A stretch of DNA of 64,000 nt from Bradyrhizobium diazoefficiens USDA 110 (GTDB lineage Bacteria; Pseudomonadota; Alphaproteobacteria; Rhizobiales; Xanthobacteraceae), in assembly GCF_000011365.1 (NCBI RefSeq), contig NC_004463.1, positions 2,776,001 through 2,840,000 of the forward strand. The letters are read 5' to 3'. Shown in pieces: positions 56,201 to 64,000 of the stretch. Every line of letters starts with the position of its first letter. Position 1 is the first letter of the stretch. The position numbers and the translations under genes were made by a program. The notes below the pieces were generated by a model, which was given only the letters and a program-made list of their open reading frames with translations, made no database searches and was not told the origin of the DNA.

Positions 56201-58057
56201 ATGAGCATGCATCGCTTGTTCGCCGAGCAGCTTCGCTGTGCCACCGGAGCGACCGGACAGGTCGATGTCGTCAAGCTGGGCGAGCTCGTCAGTGCGGCCT
56301 ATGAGGCGAACGAACGCGACCGCCACCGGGTCATCGACGCAAGTGCGCACACGCACGATGAGGTCGAGCAAGATCTGCTGCGGACCCGGGAGTTCCTCGA
56401 CACCATCGTCGAAAACATCCCGATTGCCGTGTTTGCGAAATGCGCGAAGGATTCCCGCTACATCCTGCTCAACCGTGCCGGCGAGGACTATTACGGCCTG
56501 CCGCGTGAGCAGATGCTGGGGAGGACGCCCGAAGAGATTTTCCCGGCCGACGTCGCCCGCGTCGTCAACGAGCAGGATCGCCGGGTCGTGGACACCGGCG
56601 AGCCGATGTTCCTGGAGGGGCATCTGCTCGAAGTTGGTGTCAACGGTCACGATCGCGTCGTCAATTCACGCAAGCTGTTGATCAGGGATGGGAACGGTAC
56701 GCCTCAATACGTGGTCGGTGTGATCGAGGACGTCACCGAGCAGCTCGCGAGCCAGGCACGCATCAGTCATCTTGCCCATCATGATGCCTTGACCGACTTG
56801 CCGAACCGCAGCGCCTTCAACGCGGAGCTGGACGAACGGCTGGAGCTGGCGCAGGAGGCGTTGACCAGTTTTGCGGTGCTCAGCCTCGATCTCGATCGCT
56901 TCAAGGAGGTCAACGACGTGTTCGGCCATCCCGTCGGCGACATGCTGATGCGGGCGGCGGCGGATCGCCTTGCCGCGGAAGCCGACGGCGCTTTCGTCGC
57001 CCGCATCGGCGGCGACGAGTTCATGATCCTGATGCCGGACAACGCCCGCCGCGAGGATATGCTGACGCTCGCCGAGCGCCTGGTCGAGGTCATAGGCAAG
57101 GAGCTCGAGATCGACGACTATCTCTCCCAGGTCGGCGTCAGCGTCGGCATCGCCGTTTATCCCGATGACGGCGTGGATGCCGCGACGCTGCTCGCCAACG
57201 CCGATTCCGCGCTCTATCGCGCCAAGCGCGAGGGCAGGGCCAGGGTCCGCTTCTTCGAATCCGAGACGGACCAGGAACTGCGCGATCGCAGGCTGTTGCA
57301 GCACGATCTGCGTCAGGCGCTGGAGCAGAACCAGTTCCTCGTCCACTTCCAGCCGCAGGCGCGAATGGATGGCGAGGTCATCGGCTTCGAGGCGCTGCTG
57401 CGCTGGAATCACCCGACGCGGGGCTTCGTGCCGCCGGACCGGTTCATTCCGCTCGCCGAGGAGAACGGGCTGATCGTCCAGATCGGCGAATGGGTTCTGC
57501 GCGAGGCTTGCCGCGAGGCGGCATCCTGGCCGCGGCCCCTGCAGGTCGCGGTCAATTTGTCACCGGTCCAGGTCCAGGCCGGCGACCTCGAGCGCTCGAT
57601 CCACCAGATCCTGCTGGAGACGGGGCTTGCGCCGACGCGGCTCGAGGTCGAGATCACCGAGGGCGTGCTGATCGGCGATTTTACCCGCGCGCTCAACCTG
57701 CTGCGGCGGTTGAAGGCTCTCGGCATCCGCATTGCGATGGACGATTTCGGCACCGGCTACTCCTCGCTGTCCTATCTCCAGTCGTTTCCGTTCGACAAGA
57801 TCAAGATCGATCGCAGCTTCATCTCCAACCTCGAGGCGACGCCGCAATCGGCCGAGATCGTCCGCGCGGTCCTGAGCCTCGCGCACGCGCTGAATATTCC
57901 GGTCATCGCTGAAGGGGTGGAGACGGAGGCGCAGCGCGCCTTCCTGGCGCGCGAGGCCTGCGAGGAGATGCAGGGCTATCTCGTCGGCCGTCCCGACCTG
58001 ATCGAACGCTATCTCGACCTGGTCGGCGTGACCGTGGAACGCCGCCTCTACGCCTAG
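56201..58057 (+). CDS. PAS-GGDEF-EAL cyclic-di-GMP signalling protein
   Basis: 618 residues; ATG at 56201 or 56207. PAS sensor at about residues 62-185 (FLDTIVENIPIAVFAKCAKD, VVGVIEDVTEQ), GGDEF domain at 190-350 with intact RIGGDEF (about 268-274), EAL domain at 360-610 with intact GFEALLRW (396-402), DFGTGYSSLSYLQSFPFDKI and IAEGVETEAQ. Both catalytic motifs look functional, so it may make or degrade c-di-GMP depending on the PAS signal. No membrane segment, so cytoplasmic. Confidence 0.93.
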   Translation: MSMHRLFAEQLRCATGATGQVDVVKLGELVSAAYEANERDRHRVIDASAHTHDEVEQDLLRTREFLDTIVENIPIAVFAKCAKDSRYILLNRAGEDYYGLPREQMLGRTPEEIFPADVARVVNEQDRRVVDTGEPMFLEGHLLEVGVNGHDRVVNSRKLLIRDGNGTPQYVVGVIEDVTEQLASQARISHLAHHDALTDLPNRSAFNAELDERLELAQEALTSFAVLSLDLDRFKEVNDVFGHPVGDMLMRAAADRLAAEADGAFVARIGGDEFMILMPDNARREDMLTLAERLVEVIGKELEIDDYLSQVGVSVGIAVYPDDGVDAATLLANADSALYRAKREGRARVRFFESETDQELRDRRLLQHDLRQALEQNQFLVHFQPQARMDGEVIGFEALLRWNHPTRGFVPPDRFIPLAEENGLIVQIGEWVLREACREAASWPRPLQVAVNLSPVQVQAGDLERSIHQILLETGLAPTRLEVEITEGVLIGDFTRALNLLRRLKALGIRIAMDDFGTGYSSLSYLQSFPFDKIKIDRSFISNLEATPQSAEIVRAVLSLAHALNIPVIAEGVETEAQRAFLAREACEEMQGYLVGRPDLIERYLDLVGVTVERRLYA

Positions 58058-58439
58058 CCATCGCCGCCAGAAACGAAATGAGCCGCCGGTTCCATGCCCG
58101 CGCGGCTCCAAAGTCGCAGGCTGCGTTGAGCGCGTAGCCTTGGTGTACCGCCGTTACCTTGTTTGCGGCCATACGCAAAAATTTATACGCGCGATAAGGA
58201 AGTCCGGCTGTGCTTTGCCTCACACATGCCGTAACTTTGTGGCTGGGTCCGCATTGAGCCGTGCCAAGAACAATCGCCAAACAATTGTAAAGTTTGCGCC
58301 AAAGCAAAGCGGCCGCGTTGCAGCACAGGTTAACATTCCCGAGACTGACCGGCATTGCGCAGAAAATGTTTCGCACAAGTGCAATGCCCCTGACGCAAAC
58401 CGGAGAAATAAGCCGGGTGTGACCGAGAGGGAGATTCTC
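58058..58439. other. intergenic region before the small paralogue
   Basis: 382 bases, AT-richer than the neighbours in 58150-58400 (for example CATACGCAAAAATTTATACG). The frame of the small gene stays open back to 58140, but the upstream codons do not look coding. Probably promoter and leader of that gene; no specific boxes are claimed. Confidence 0.5.
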
Positions 58440-58652
58440 ATGGAGAACGTACGTCGCTACCGGGCGCTTGCGTCCCTCTGTCGCCAGCAGGCGGCCTATC
58501 GGCCGCTCCAGAACTGGGAACTCCTCGGCCAGGCCGAACATTTCGAATACCTCGCCGAACTCGCGCTGAAGGCGCATTTCGATGCGTGCAATGTGCAACG
58601 CGACGAGGACGCCACCGCAACCGCTGGATGGGAGACCCCCGCTGCGGCTTGA
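58440..58652 (+). CDS. small rhizobial protein, paralogue of 45650-45859
   Basis: 70 residues from ATG 58440, with GAGGGAG about 7 bases upstream. MENVRRYRALASLCRQQAAY and RPLQNWELLGQAEHFEYLAE mirror the protein at 45650, and the C-terminal 20 residues differ. Helical and cytoplasmic; function unknown. The long AT-rich leader distinguishes it from its paralogue. Confidence 0.72.
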   Translation: MENVRRYRALASLCRQQAAYRPLQNWELLGQAEHFEYLAELALKAHFDACNVQRDEDATATAGWETPAAA

Positions 58653-58672
58653 GAGCGTCGGGCCGGCTTCGG

Positions 58673-59509
58673 TCAGTGCGACATCAGCGTCGGCACCGTC
58701 ATGGCTTCCAGCATGGCGCGGGTGACGCCGCCGAGAACGCGCTCCTGCAATCGCGAATGGCCGTAGCCGCCCATCACCAGGAGATCGAGGCTCTCGTCGG
58801 CCGCCAGCGACAGGATGGTCGGCTGAATCTCGGAGCGGGTCGCTGACAGGCCGACCGTGCGGGTCGAGAGCCCGCGCCGGCCGAGATGTCTTGCCAGATT
58901 GCCTGCCGACACTTCGCCGGGCACCGTGTCGGCTTCGTTGATCGTGATGATCACGATCTCTTCGGCGCGGGCCAGGAACGGTGCGGCGTCGCGCATCGCG
59001 CGGGCGGCGAGCCGGCTGCCGTCCCAGCAGATGCCGATCCGGTTCGCCTTGAAGGCGCCACGGAAGGTGTAAGGCAGGAACAGCACGGGGCCGCCCGCGT
59101 GGAACAGAATCTCGCGCGGCAGGTCGTTGTCGAACGAGCCTTGCTCCGGATTCGGCTGAAGTACGATGCTGAGATCGTGCAGTCGCGCCATCTCGCCGAG
59201 CGAGCCGGCCGCGTCCGCCGGAATCGCGCCGATCGGGCGGCACGTGTAGGAAATGCCGGCGTTCGCCGCTTCGCTTCCGAACACCGCGAGCGCGGCCTCG
59301 GCCCGCTCAACTGCCCGCTCGCGTTCCAGTTCGAACACGGCCGCCACGGCGGCCCCGCCCTCCATGACATAAGCCGCGCTGGTTGCGACATAGCCGACCG
59401 CGACCGCGTCGAGATGGGCGTTGAAATGCGCCGCGAGCGAGATCGAGCCGTCGATCACGGGACGCATCGGGCGCTCGGTCGGGACGTGGACGAGAATATC
59501 TTTGTACAT
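58673..59509 (-). CDS. universal stress protein, two UspA domains
   Basis: 278 residues from ATG 59509, with GGAGG 7 bases upstream; the frame runs to 59635. Tandem Usp fold: first domain about residues 3-140 (MYKDILVHV start), second about 155-278. The second domain carries the ATP-binding pattern GGYGHSRLQERVLGGVTRAM. Likely a cytoplasmic stress or low-oxygen-related protein; the exact role is unknown. Confidence 0.87.
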   Translation of the reverse strand: MYKDILVHVPTERPMRPVIDGSISLAAHFNAHLDAVAVGYVATSAAYVMEGGAAVAAVFELERERAVERAEAALAVFGSEAANAGISYTCRPIGAIPADAAGSLGEMARLHDLSIVLQPNPEQGSFDNDLPREILFHAGGPVLFLPYTFRGAFKANRIGICWDGSRLAARAMRDAAPFLARAEEIVIITINEADTVPGEVSAGNLARHLGRRGLSTRTVGLSATRSEIQPTILSLAADESLDLLVMGGYGHSRLQERVLGGVTRAMLEAMTVPTLMSH

Positions 59510-59722
59510 GGCGCGCCTCCGATGGACATCATTCGGTGCCCGCAGTCTTTCACCGCGCGAAGGGGCGGCGTTGAGCTGCATCAAATGTGCAGCCCCGATT
59601 TTTGGCCCGGCCGCTGACCGCACCAACTTTGCCAAGATTTAATCGCGCGGACGGGACACCGTAAGGTCGCGGCGGCCATGTTGCGTGCAAGGCGACACCT
59701 GACCCAACATGGACATTTCGAC

Positions 59723-61264
59723 ATGAATGACCGCGTCAATTCCGACATCACCACGTCCCGCAGGATCTTGAAGCCGCGCCGGCTCGCGCTGCTCGGCACC
59801 GTGGCCGCGCTTGGCGTGGCTGTGCTGGCGGCATCTCCCGGCTCTTCGCCGCTCGGCGTGACCTCCTTCATCGCGCCGGCCCAGGCCGCGGAAAGCGCTG
59901 CGACTCCGCCGGGCTTCGGCGACCTCGTCGCCAGGGTCAAACCTGCCGTCATCTCGGTGCGGGTCAGGATCGACCAGGACAACGACAAGAGCGCGATGCT
60001 GCAACAGAACCGGATGGATTCCGACGAGGACGCGCCGTTCGACCAGTTCTCGCGGCAGTTCGGCTTCCGCCTTCCGGGTGGCATGAACGGCATGCCGCGC
60101 CAGCGTCACCAGATGGTCACGGGCGAAGGCTCCGGCTTCTTCATCTCAGCCGACGGCTATGCCGTGACCAACAACCACGTCGTCGACCACGCCGAGTCCG
60201 TGCAGGTCACCATGGACGACGGGACGAGCTACACCGCGAAGGTGGTCGGCACCGATCCGAAGACCGATCTCGCGCTGATCAAGGTCGATGGCAAGAAGGA
60301 CTTTCCCTTCGTCAAGTTCTCCGACCAGAAGCCGCGGATCGGCGACTGGGTGGTCGCGGTCGGCAATCCCTTCGGCCTCGGCGGCACCGTGACCGCCGGC
60401 ATCGTCTCGGCGAGCGGCCGCGACATCGGCAACGGCCCCTATGACGACTTCATCCAGATCGACGCGCCCATCAACAAGGGCAATTCCGGCGGCCCGGCCT
60501 TCGACATGAGCGGCAACGTGATAGGCGTGAACACTGCGATCTTCTCGCCGTCGGGCGGTTCGGTCGGCATCGGCTTCGACATTCCGGCCACGACCGCAAA
60601 GCTCGTCGTCGCGCAGTTGAAGGACAAGGGTGCGGTCACCCGCGGCTGGCTCGGCGTGCAGGTGCAGCCGGTGACATCAGAGATCGCCGACAGCCTCGGC
60701 CTGAAGGAGGCGCGCGGCGCGATCGTCGACAATCCGCAGGACAATAGCCCGGCGGCAAAGGCCGGCATCGAGGCGGGCGACGTCATCACCGCCGTCAACG
60801 GCACCGCGATCAAGGACTCCCGCGATCTCGCCCGCACCGTCGCCACGCTGGCGCCGGGCACGTCCGTGAAGCTCGACGTCTTCCACAAGGGCGCGAGCAA
60901 GACGGTGACCCTCGCGCTCGGCGAGCTGCCGAACGAGCGGCAGGCTCAAGGCAAGGCCGACGAGGGCAAGGCGCAGCCGGGCAACGGCACGCCGCGCCTC
61001 GGGCTCAGCTTGGCGCCGGCCGGCGACGTGCAGGGCGCCGGCCAGAAGGGCGTCGTCGTCACCGAGGTCGATCCGCAAGGGCCGGCGGCGCAGCGCGGCA
61101 TCCAGACCGGCGACGTCATCCTCAATGTCGGCGGCAAGCCCGTCGCCAATGTCGGCGACGTCCGCGCCGAGCTGGCGCAGGCGAAATCGTCCGGCAAGAA
61201 CAGCGTGCTGTTGCAGATCAGAAGCGCGGACGCGACCCGGTTCGTCGCGGTGCCGCTCGCGTAA
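59723..61264 (+). CDS. degP: periplasmic serine protease, DegP/HtrA (Do family)
   Basis: 513 residues from ATG 59723 (the frame opens at 59678). Signal-anchor or signal peptide in residues 20-57 (ending APAQAAE). Trypsin-like domain with His152 (VTNNHVVDH), Asp182 (PKTDLALIKV) and Ser255 (INKGNSGGPAF). Two PDZ domains follow (about 290-385 and 405-510). Degrades or refolds misfolded envelope proteins. A strong terminator lies 24 bases after the stop. Confidence 0.95.
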   Translation: MNDRVNSDITTSRRILKPRRLALLGTVAALGVAVLAASPGSSPLGVTSFIAPAQAAESAATPPGFGDLVARVKPAVISVRVRIDQDNDKSAMLQQNRMDSDEDAPFDQFSRQFGFRLPGGMNGMPRQRHQMVTGEGSGFFISADGYAVTNNHVVDHAESVQVTMDDGTSYTAKVVGTDPKTDLALIKVDGKKDFPFVKFSDQKPRIGDWVVAVGNPFGLGGTVTAGIVSASGRDIGNGPYDDFIQIDAPINKGNSGGPAFDMSGNVIGVNTAIFSPSGGSVGIGFDIPATTAKLVVAQLKDKGAVTRGWLGVQVQPVTSEIADSLGLKEARGAIVDNPQDNSPAAKAGIEAGDVITAVNGTAIKDSRDLARTVATLAPGTSVKLDVFHKGASKTVTLALGELPNERQAQGKADEGKAQPGNGTPRLGLSLAPAGDVQGAGQKGVVVTEVDPQGPAAQRGIQTGDVILNVGGKPVANVGDVRAELAQAKSSGKNSVLLQIRSADATRFVAVPLA

Positions 61265-61288
61265 GTCGAGCTCCACCAGCGCAAATCC

Positions 61289-61315
61289 AAAAGGGCGGCC
61301 TTCGGGCCGCCTTTT
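61289..61315 (+). terminator. Rho-independent terminator after degP
   Basis: GGGCGGCC-TTCG-GGCCGCCT hairpin with AAA and TTT flanks, an 11-pair stem including one G-U, followed by TCTCGTTT. Confidence 0.88.
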
Positions 61316-61537
61316 CTCGTTTGCATCCGGGATACCAACAGCCCGCCGATAACATTCTCGTTAACGGCAGCATTGGTGACGGGTTCGTCCGAAAAAGCCG
61401 CGTTCGCTCGTCAGAGTTCGAAATCGCGTGTCGCCTTGGCGGCAATGAAGACGCCAAGGCGAGCTGCTAGAGTGGAACTTCGGACGTCCGGCCGTTTTGT
61501 GGAACCGGCCGGCGGTTCGTATTTGATCGGTGCCGAC

Positions 61538-61900
61538 ATGGATCGATTGAAGCTCTCGCTGAGATGTGCGCTGCTCGTGGCGCCGCTCGTACTGTCGGCT
61601 GGAAGCGCCCTGGGGCGTGATGACGGCCGCTACGCCGATTCGCCGCTCAAGCCCTGGTTCGACAGTCTGCGCAGCCATCTCGGCCCGTGCTGCTCGGATG
61701 CCGACGGATTTGCCGTCTCCGATCCCGATTGGGAATCGCATGACGGGCACTATCGCGTCCGCCTCGATGGGCAGTGGGTCGATGTGCCCGATGAAGCCGT
61801 CATCACCGAGCCGAACCGCGCCGGTCGCACCATGGTGTGGCCGGTGAAGACCGCGTTTGGCATCTCGATCCGCTGCTTCATGCCGGGCAGCATGATCTAG
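61538..61900 (+). CDS. exported small protein of unknown function
   Basis: 120 residues from ATG 61538; the frame is open from 61373. Signal peptide 1-26 (ending GSALGRDD). The mature part has LRSHLGPCCSDADGFAVSDP, a di-Cys pattern, and WVDVPDEAVITEPNRAGRTM, with a final RCFMPGSMI. Small secreted proteins of this type are frequent in Bradyrhizobium. Function unknown. Confidence 0.75.
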   Translation: MDRLKLSLRCALLVAPLVLSAGSALGRDDGRYADSPLKPWFDSLRSHLGPCCSDADGFAVSDPDWESHDGHYRVRLDGQWVDVPDEAVITEPNRAGRTMVWPVKTAFGISIRCFMPGSMI

Positions 61901-61912
61901 CGCCGATTGCCA

Positions 61913-62188
61913 CTACCGCTTGGCGGATTTGCGCTTGGACTTTTTCTTGGCTGCTCTCTTGGCCGTCTTCTTCTTGGCAGTTTTCTTCGAGGCCTTTTTC
62001 GGGACCTTCTTGCCTTTCTTGCGCGCCTTCGACAGGCCGATTGCGATCGCCTGCTTGCGGCTCTTCACGCGTCCGCCGCGACCACCGCGGCCGCTCTTGG
62101 CCGTGCCCTTCTTGTAGCGCCGCATTTCGCTTTCGACATCGCTCCCGGCGCTGCGCGAGTAACGGCGCTTCTTTGCCTTGCGTGCCAT
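61913..62188 (-). CDS. Lys/Arg-rich small protein (DUF6496-like)
   Basis: 91 residues with GGGAG before the ATG. N-terminus MARKAKKRRYSRSAGSDVES, central KQAIAIGLSKARKKGKKVP as in DUF6496, then a Lys/Ala-rich tail resembling eukaryotic histone H1. Likely binds nucleic acid. Function unknown. Confidence 0.8.
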   Translation of the reverse strand: MARKAKKRRYSRSAGSDVESEMRRYKKGTAKSGRGGRGGRVKSRKQAIAIGLSKARKKGKKVPKKASKKTAKKKTAKRAAKKKSKRKSAKR

Positions 62189-62279
62189 TCAGATTCTCCC
62201 TTGGCCGGGAGAAAACCATTCGACACAGGCATGGTTCCGAAGGCGCGCCCGCAACGTCCGGATGCGCGACGCAGCCTGG

Positions 62280-62474
62280 CTAGAAGGAATTCGCCAGTTC
62301 GATCTCCGCCTCGAGCACCTGGATGCGGCGCGCAGCTTCAGTGAAGGACAGACCCCGATCATATTGCGTGGGCTGATAGGCCTCCTCGCTGAGCCGCTTC
62401 AACCTCAGGCCTTGTGCCCGCGTCATCTGCTCCGCGAGGAAAACCCTGGCGTCGTATTTACCTTGAACCTGCAT
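62280..62474 (-). CDS. DUF3072-like small protein
   Basis: 64 residues with GGAGAGG before the ATG. MTRAQGLRLKRLSEEAYQP and LSFTEAARRIQVLEAEIE match the DUF3072 pattern (Q-L-x2-L-x-E-E-A ... T-x-A-E-A-x-R-x-I). Cytoplasmic. Function unknown. Confidence 0.75.
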   Translation of the reverse strand: MQVQGKYDARVFLAEQMTRAQGLRLKRLSEEAYQPTQYDRGLSFTEAARRIQVLEAEIELANSF

Positions 62475-62535
62475 CTGGCCTCTCCGTTCTGAAATCGTGA
62501 CTTGACTATATGTTCTTATTTTGTTCTAACAAGCC

Positions 62536-62811
62536 ATGGACAACAGAATTAATGAAATTCGACGTAAGATCAGTGCCTTGAGGCTGGAAATGGCCGATGT
62601 CGAGGCGTCCGTGCGCGAGCTCGTCGACCGCGATCGCGACTGCACAGAAAAGGCCCTGGCGCAGATGGATCTGCGCCGGAAAATCAATCTGCTGATCGGC
62701 GAATGGAAGGCGGCTGGCGGTGGTGATGTCCTGCCGGATGTTCGCGATCGTGTACGTCTTCGTTCCCTCAAGAAAGCCGCTGATCCCGCGCGCGCAATCG
62801 TGCGTCGCTGA
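62536..62811 (+). CDS. small helical protein
   Basis: 91 residues. Helical N-terminal half (INEIRRKISALRLEMADVEA) likely forms a coiled coil, and the remainder is basic. Preceded by an AT-rich segment (TATATGTTCTTATTTTGTTC) that may be its promoter. Function unknown. Confidence 0.65.
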   Translation: MDNRINEIRRKISALRLEMADVEASVRELVDRDRDCTEKALAQMDLRRKINLLIGEWKAAGGGDVLPDVRDRVRLRSLKKAADPARAIVRR

Positions 62812-62829
62812 GACATTTGGGAGCATGCC

Positions 62830-63036
62830 GTGGAGGAAGACCCGGACACGTACCGGATCTTGAGACTGCGCGCCGAGATCCTGGAGCTGGGGTCCGCGAT
62901 CCGGCAATTGCAGCGTGAGGGTCTCGACGACGCTGCGGCCCAGCTTCTGATCGCGCGCAAGCGGGCGCGGCTCGACCATCTCGTGAAGACAAACTCCGCA
63001 GGCGGCCCGAACATCGCCGACATCCGGCGCAGCTAA
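62830..63036 (+). CDS. small helical protein
   Basis: 68 residues from GTG 62830 with GGGAG 8 bases upstream. YRILRLRAEILELGSAIRQL then QLLIARKRARLDHLV suggests two amphipathic helices. It follows the previous small gene by 18 bases, so the two probably share a transcript. Function unknown. Confidence 0.6.
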   Translation: MEEDPDTYRILRLRAEILELGSAIRQLQREGLDDAAAQLLIARKRARLDHLVKTNSAGGPNIADIRRS

Positions 63037-63090
63037 AGGCGTGCGCCGACGATGTGGCGTGAGAAGGATTGTATCGAACAGCAAAGCAAG

Positions 63091-63114
63091 AAGGCCCCGC
63101 GATCACGGGGCCTT
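63091..63114. terminator. bidirectional hairpin between convergent small genes
   Basis: AAGGCCCCG (63091-63099), 6-base loop, CGGGGCCTT (63106-63114). Lies between the + strand gene ending at 63036 and the - strand gene ending at 63133. Confidence 0.75.
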
Positions 63115-63132
63115 CGATGAACGGCGGCGAGT

Positions 63133-63369
63133 CTACTTGGTGTTGCCAGTACCCTTGTTCGTCATGGTGCCGCCCTGATCGGAGCCGGGACCGGAGCCGC
63201 CCTGACCGGAAGGATCGGCGCCCTTGGATTTCGTGTTGGCGCCCGTCGTCTGCGAGGACGACGTCGAGGACTCATGTTTCGCCTTGTGCGACTTCGCCTG
63301 TGCGGCGAACGGGGCGGCGGCGAGGCCGGTTGCCAACATCACGGCGAGGGCGAGCTTGGTCGTCTTCAT
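63133..63369 (-). CDS. exported low-complexity small protein
   Basis: 78 residues with GGGAG before the ATG. Signal peptide 1-25 (ending AQAKSH), then a low-complexity Ser/Thr/Gly/Lys tail (SSTSSSQTTGANTKSKGADP). No fold is apparent. Secreted; function unknown. Confidence 0.7.
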   Translation of the reverse strand: MKTTKLALAVMLATGLAAAPFAAQAKSHKAKHESSTSSSQTTGANTKSKGADPSGQGGSGPGSDQGGTMTNKGTGNTK

Positions 63370-63465
63370 GCGCAGGAACTCCCTGAGTTAAAATGACGCA
63401 GGCAGCCAACTGCCATTCGCCGCAGGAGTTCCCGGCAAAGCAGCCTCGCGGGTTTCACGCGCGCT

Positions 63466-63735
63466 TCAAAATTCCTTGTCCTCGGCGATGATGAACACGA
63501 TGCCCGTGAGCATCGCGCCGATCGCGAACGTCGTCACCAGCGTGACGACGAAAACGGCCGCGGCTGAATCTCCGCCATGGTTCAGCAAATTTGCCACCGC
63601 CGGGTTGGACAGAATGAGCACGAGACCGAAGGCGAGGCCGATCGCCGCGCCCATCATCGCGTGCGTCAAGAGCGTGATGATGCCGGAAGGAGAGATCAGC
63701 CTTGGCGACTTTTTCGGCGACTTTTTCGCGCCCAT
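63466..63735 (-). CDS. small protein with two membrane helices
   Basis: 89 residues from ATG 63735 with GAGGG about 7 bases upstream (the frame is open from 63792). Basic N-terminus (MGAKKSPKKSPRLISPSG), then two hydrophobic segments (MMGAAIGLAFGLVLIL and AAVFVVTLVTTFAIGAML), and an acidic end EDKEF. Inner membrane; function unknown. Confidence 0.68.
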   Translation of the reverse strand: MGAKKSPKKSPRLISPSGIITLLTHAMMGAAIGLAFGLVLILSNPAVANLLNHGGDSAAAVFVVTLVTTFAIGAMLTGIVFIIAEDKEF

Positions 63736-63874
63736 GGAACCGCCCTCGATCTTGCATGCAACGCAGCCGGCGATTGCGGGTTCCATCGGCATGAACGATT
63801 TGTCACGTCGGGCTTCATCCGACGTTCATGCCCACCTTGCGACCATGGAGCCCGTCAACACGGGAACATTCGAT

Positions 63875-64000
63875 ATGGGTAAGGTTGTCTTTCTCTATCG
63901 CTCGCTGGCCTATCGAAACGCGGCCGCCGACATGCTGCGCAAGGCGCGCAAGCTGCCGCGCGGTGCCGAGCGAAGCGCGGCCCGCCGCTATGCGATGGCG
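63875..64000 (+). CDS. small rhizobial protein, 3' end outside window
   Basis: The first 42 residues are visible: MGKVVFLYRSLAYRNAAADM, LRKARKLPRGAE, RSAARRYAMA, and the frame is open at the window edge. Basic and helical. I recall near-identical small proteins in other Bradyrhizobium. Function unknown. Confidence 0.65.
   Translation, partial: MGKVVFLYRSLAYRNAAADMLRKARKLPRGAERSAARRYAMA

Overview
The window is high-GC (about 65 %) alphaproteobacterial chromosome, most likely Bradyrhizobium or a close relative. The grounds are the form IC (red-type) cbb operon with its divergent cbbR, the nadABC operon with a COG4111-type NAD regulator, families of palindromic intergenic repeats typical of this group, and many small rhizobial proteins (DUF6894, TIGR02301, DUF3072, DUF6496-like). 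No prophage, insertion sequence, transposase or CRISPR array was seen.

Layout. 0-3 kb: 3' end of pyruvate phosphate dikinase and a SleB-type cell wall hydrolase. 3.2-7.1 kb: nadA-nadB-nadC on the minus strand, with a palindromic repeat between nadA and nadB and two matching operator-like palindromes before nadA. 7.3-10.7 kb: an MFS transporter, an AcuI/YhdH-type reductase and two small proteins. 10.9-16.8 kb: three tandem chemoreceptors with nearly the same signalling tip. 16.8-23.4 kb (minus): a large DUF2339 membrane protein, the Nudix-wHTH NAD regulator coupled to a tyrosine phosphatase, then an HD hydrolase, tag and ygfZ in an overlapping run. 23.4-27.6 kb: a dihydroorotase-like amidohydrolase, a sulfurtransferase, and an ECF sigma factor followed by DUF4142 and cupredoxin genes; the sigma gene and the DUF4142 gene have matching promoters. 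27.7-36.7 kb: housekeeping and catabolic genes (two Nudix hydrolases, an SRAP protein, CoA transferase, GrdB-like protein, GNAT, FAD oxidase, TsaC/Sua5).

36.7-39.5 kb is the most unusual part. Directly downstream of tRNA-Pro(CGG) lie an AT-richer leader, two overlapping genes of unrecognised family, and a Nudix hydrolase with an atypical Nudix box. This looks like a small acquired cassette at a tRNA and is the best candidate here for an undescribed system. 39.5-45.9 kb: small proteins, an N-carbamoyl-D-amino acid hydrolase, a 1.2 kb gene-free stretch of repeats and RNA-like inverted repeats, then a TetR/MFS pair with matching operators.

46.1-55.9 kb: cbbR and the divergent cbbF-P-T-A-L-S-X-E operon, which supplies RuBisCO, its activase and most of the Calvin-cycle regeneration enzymes. 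56.2-64 kb: a PAS-GGDEF-EAL protein, a universal stress protein, a DegP/HtrA protease and a run of very small genes, ending in a gene cut by the window edge.

All family calls come from reading the sequence and from recalled motifs. No database search was run.
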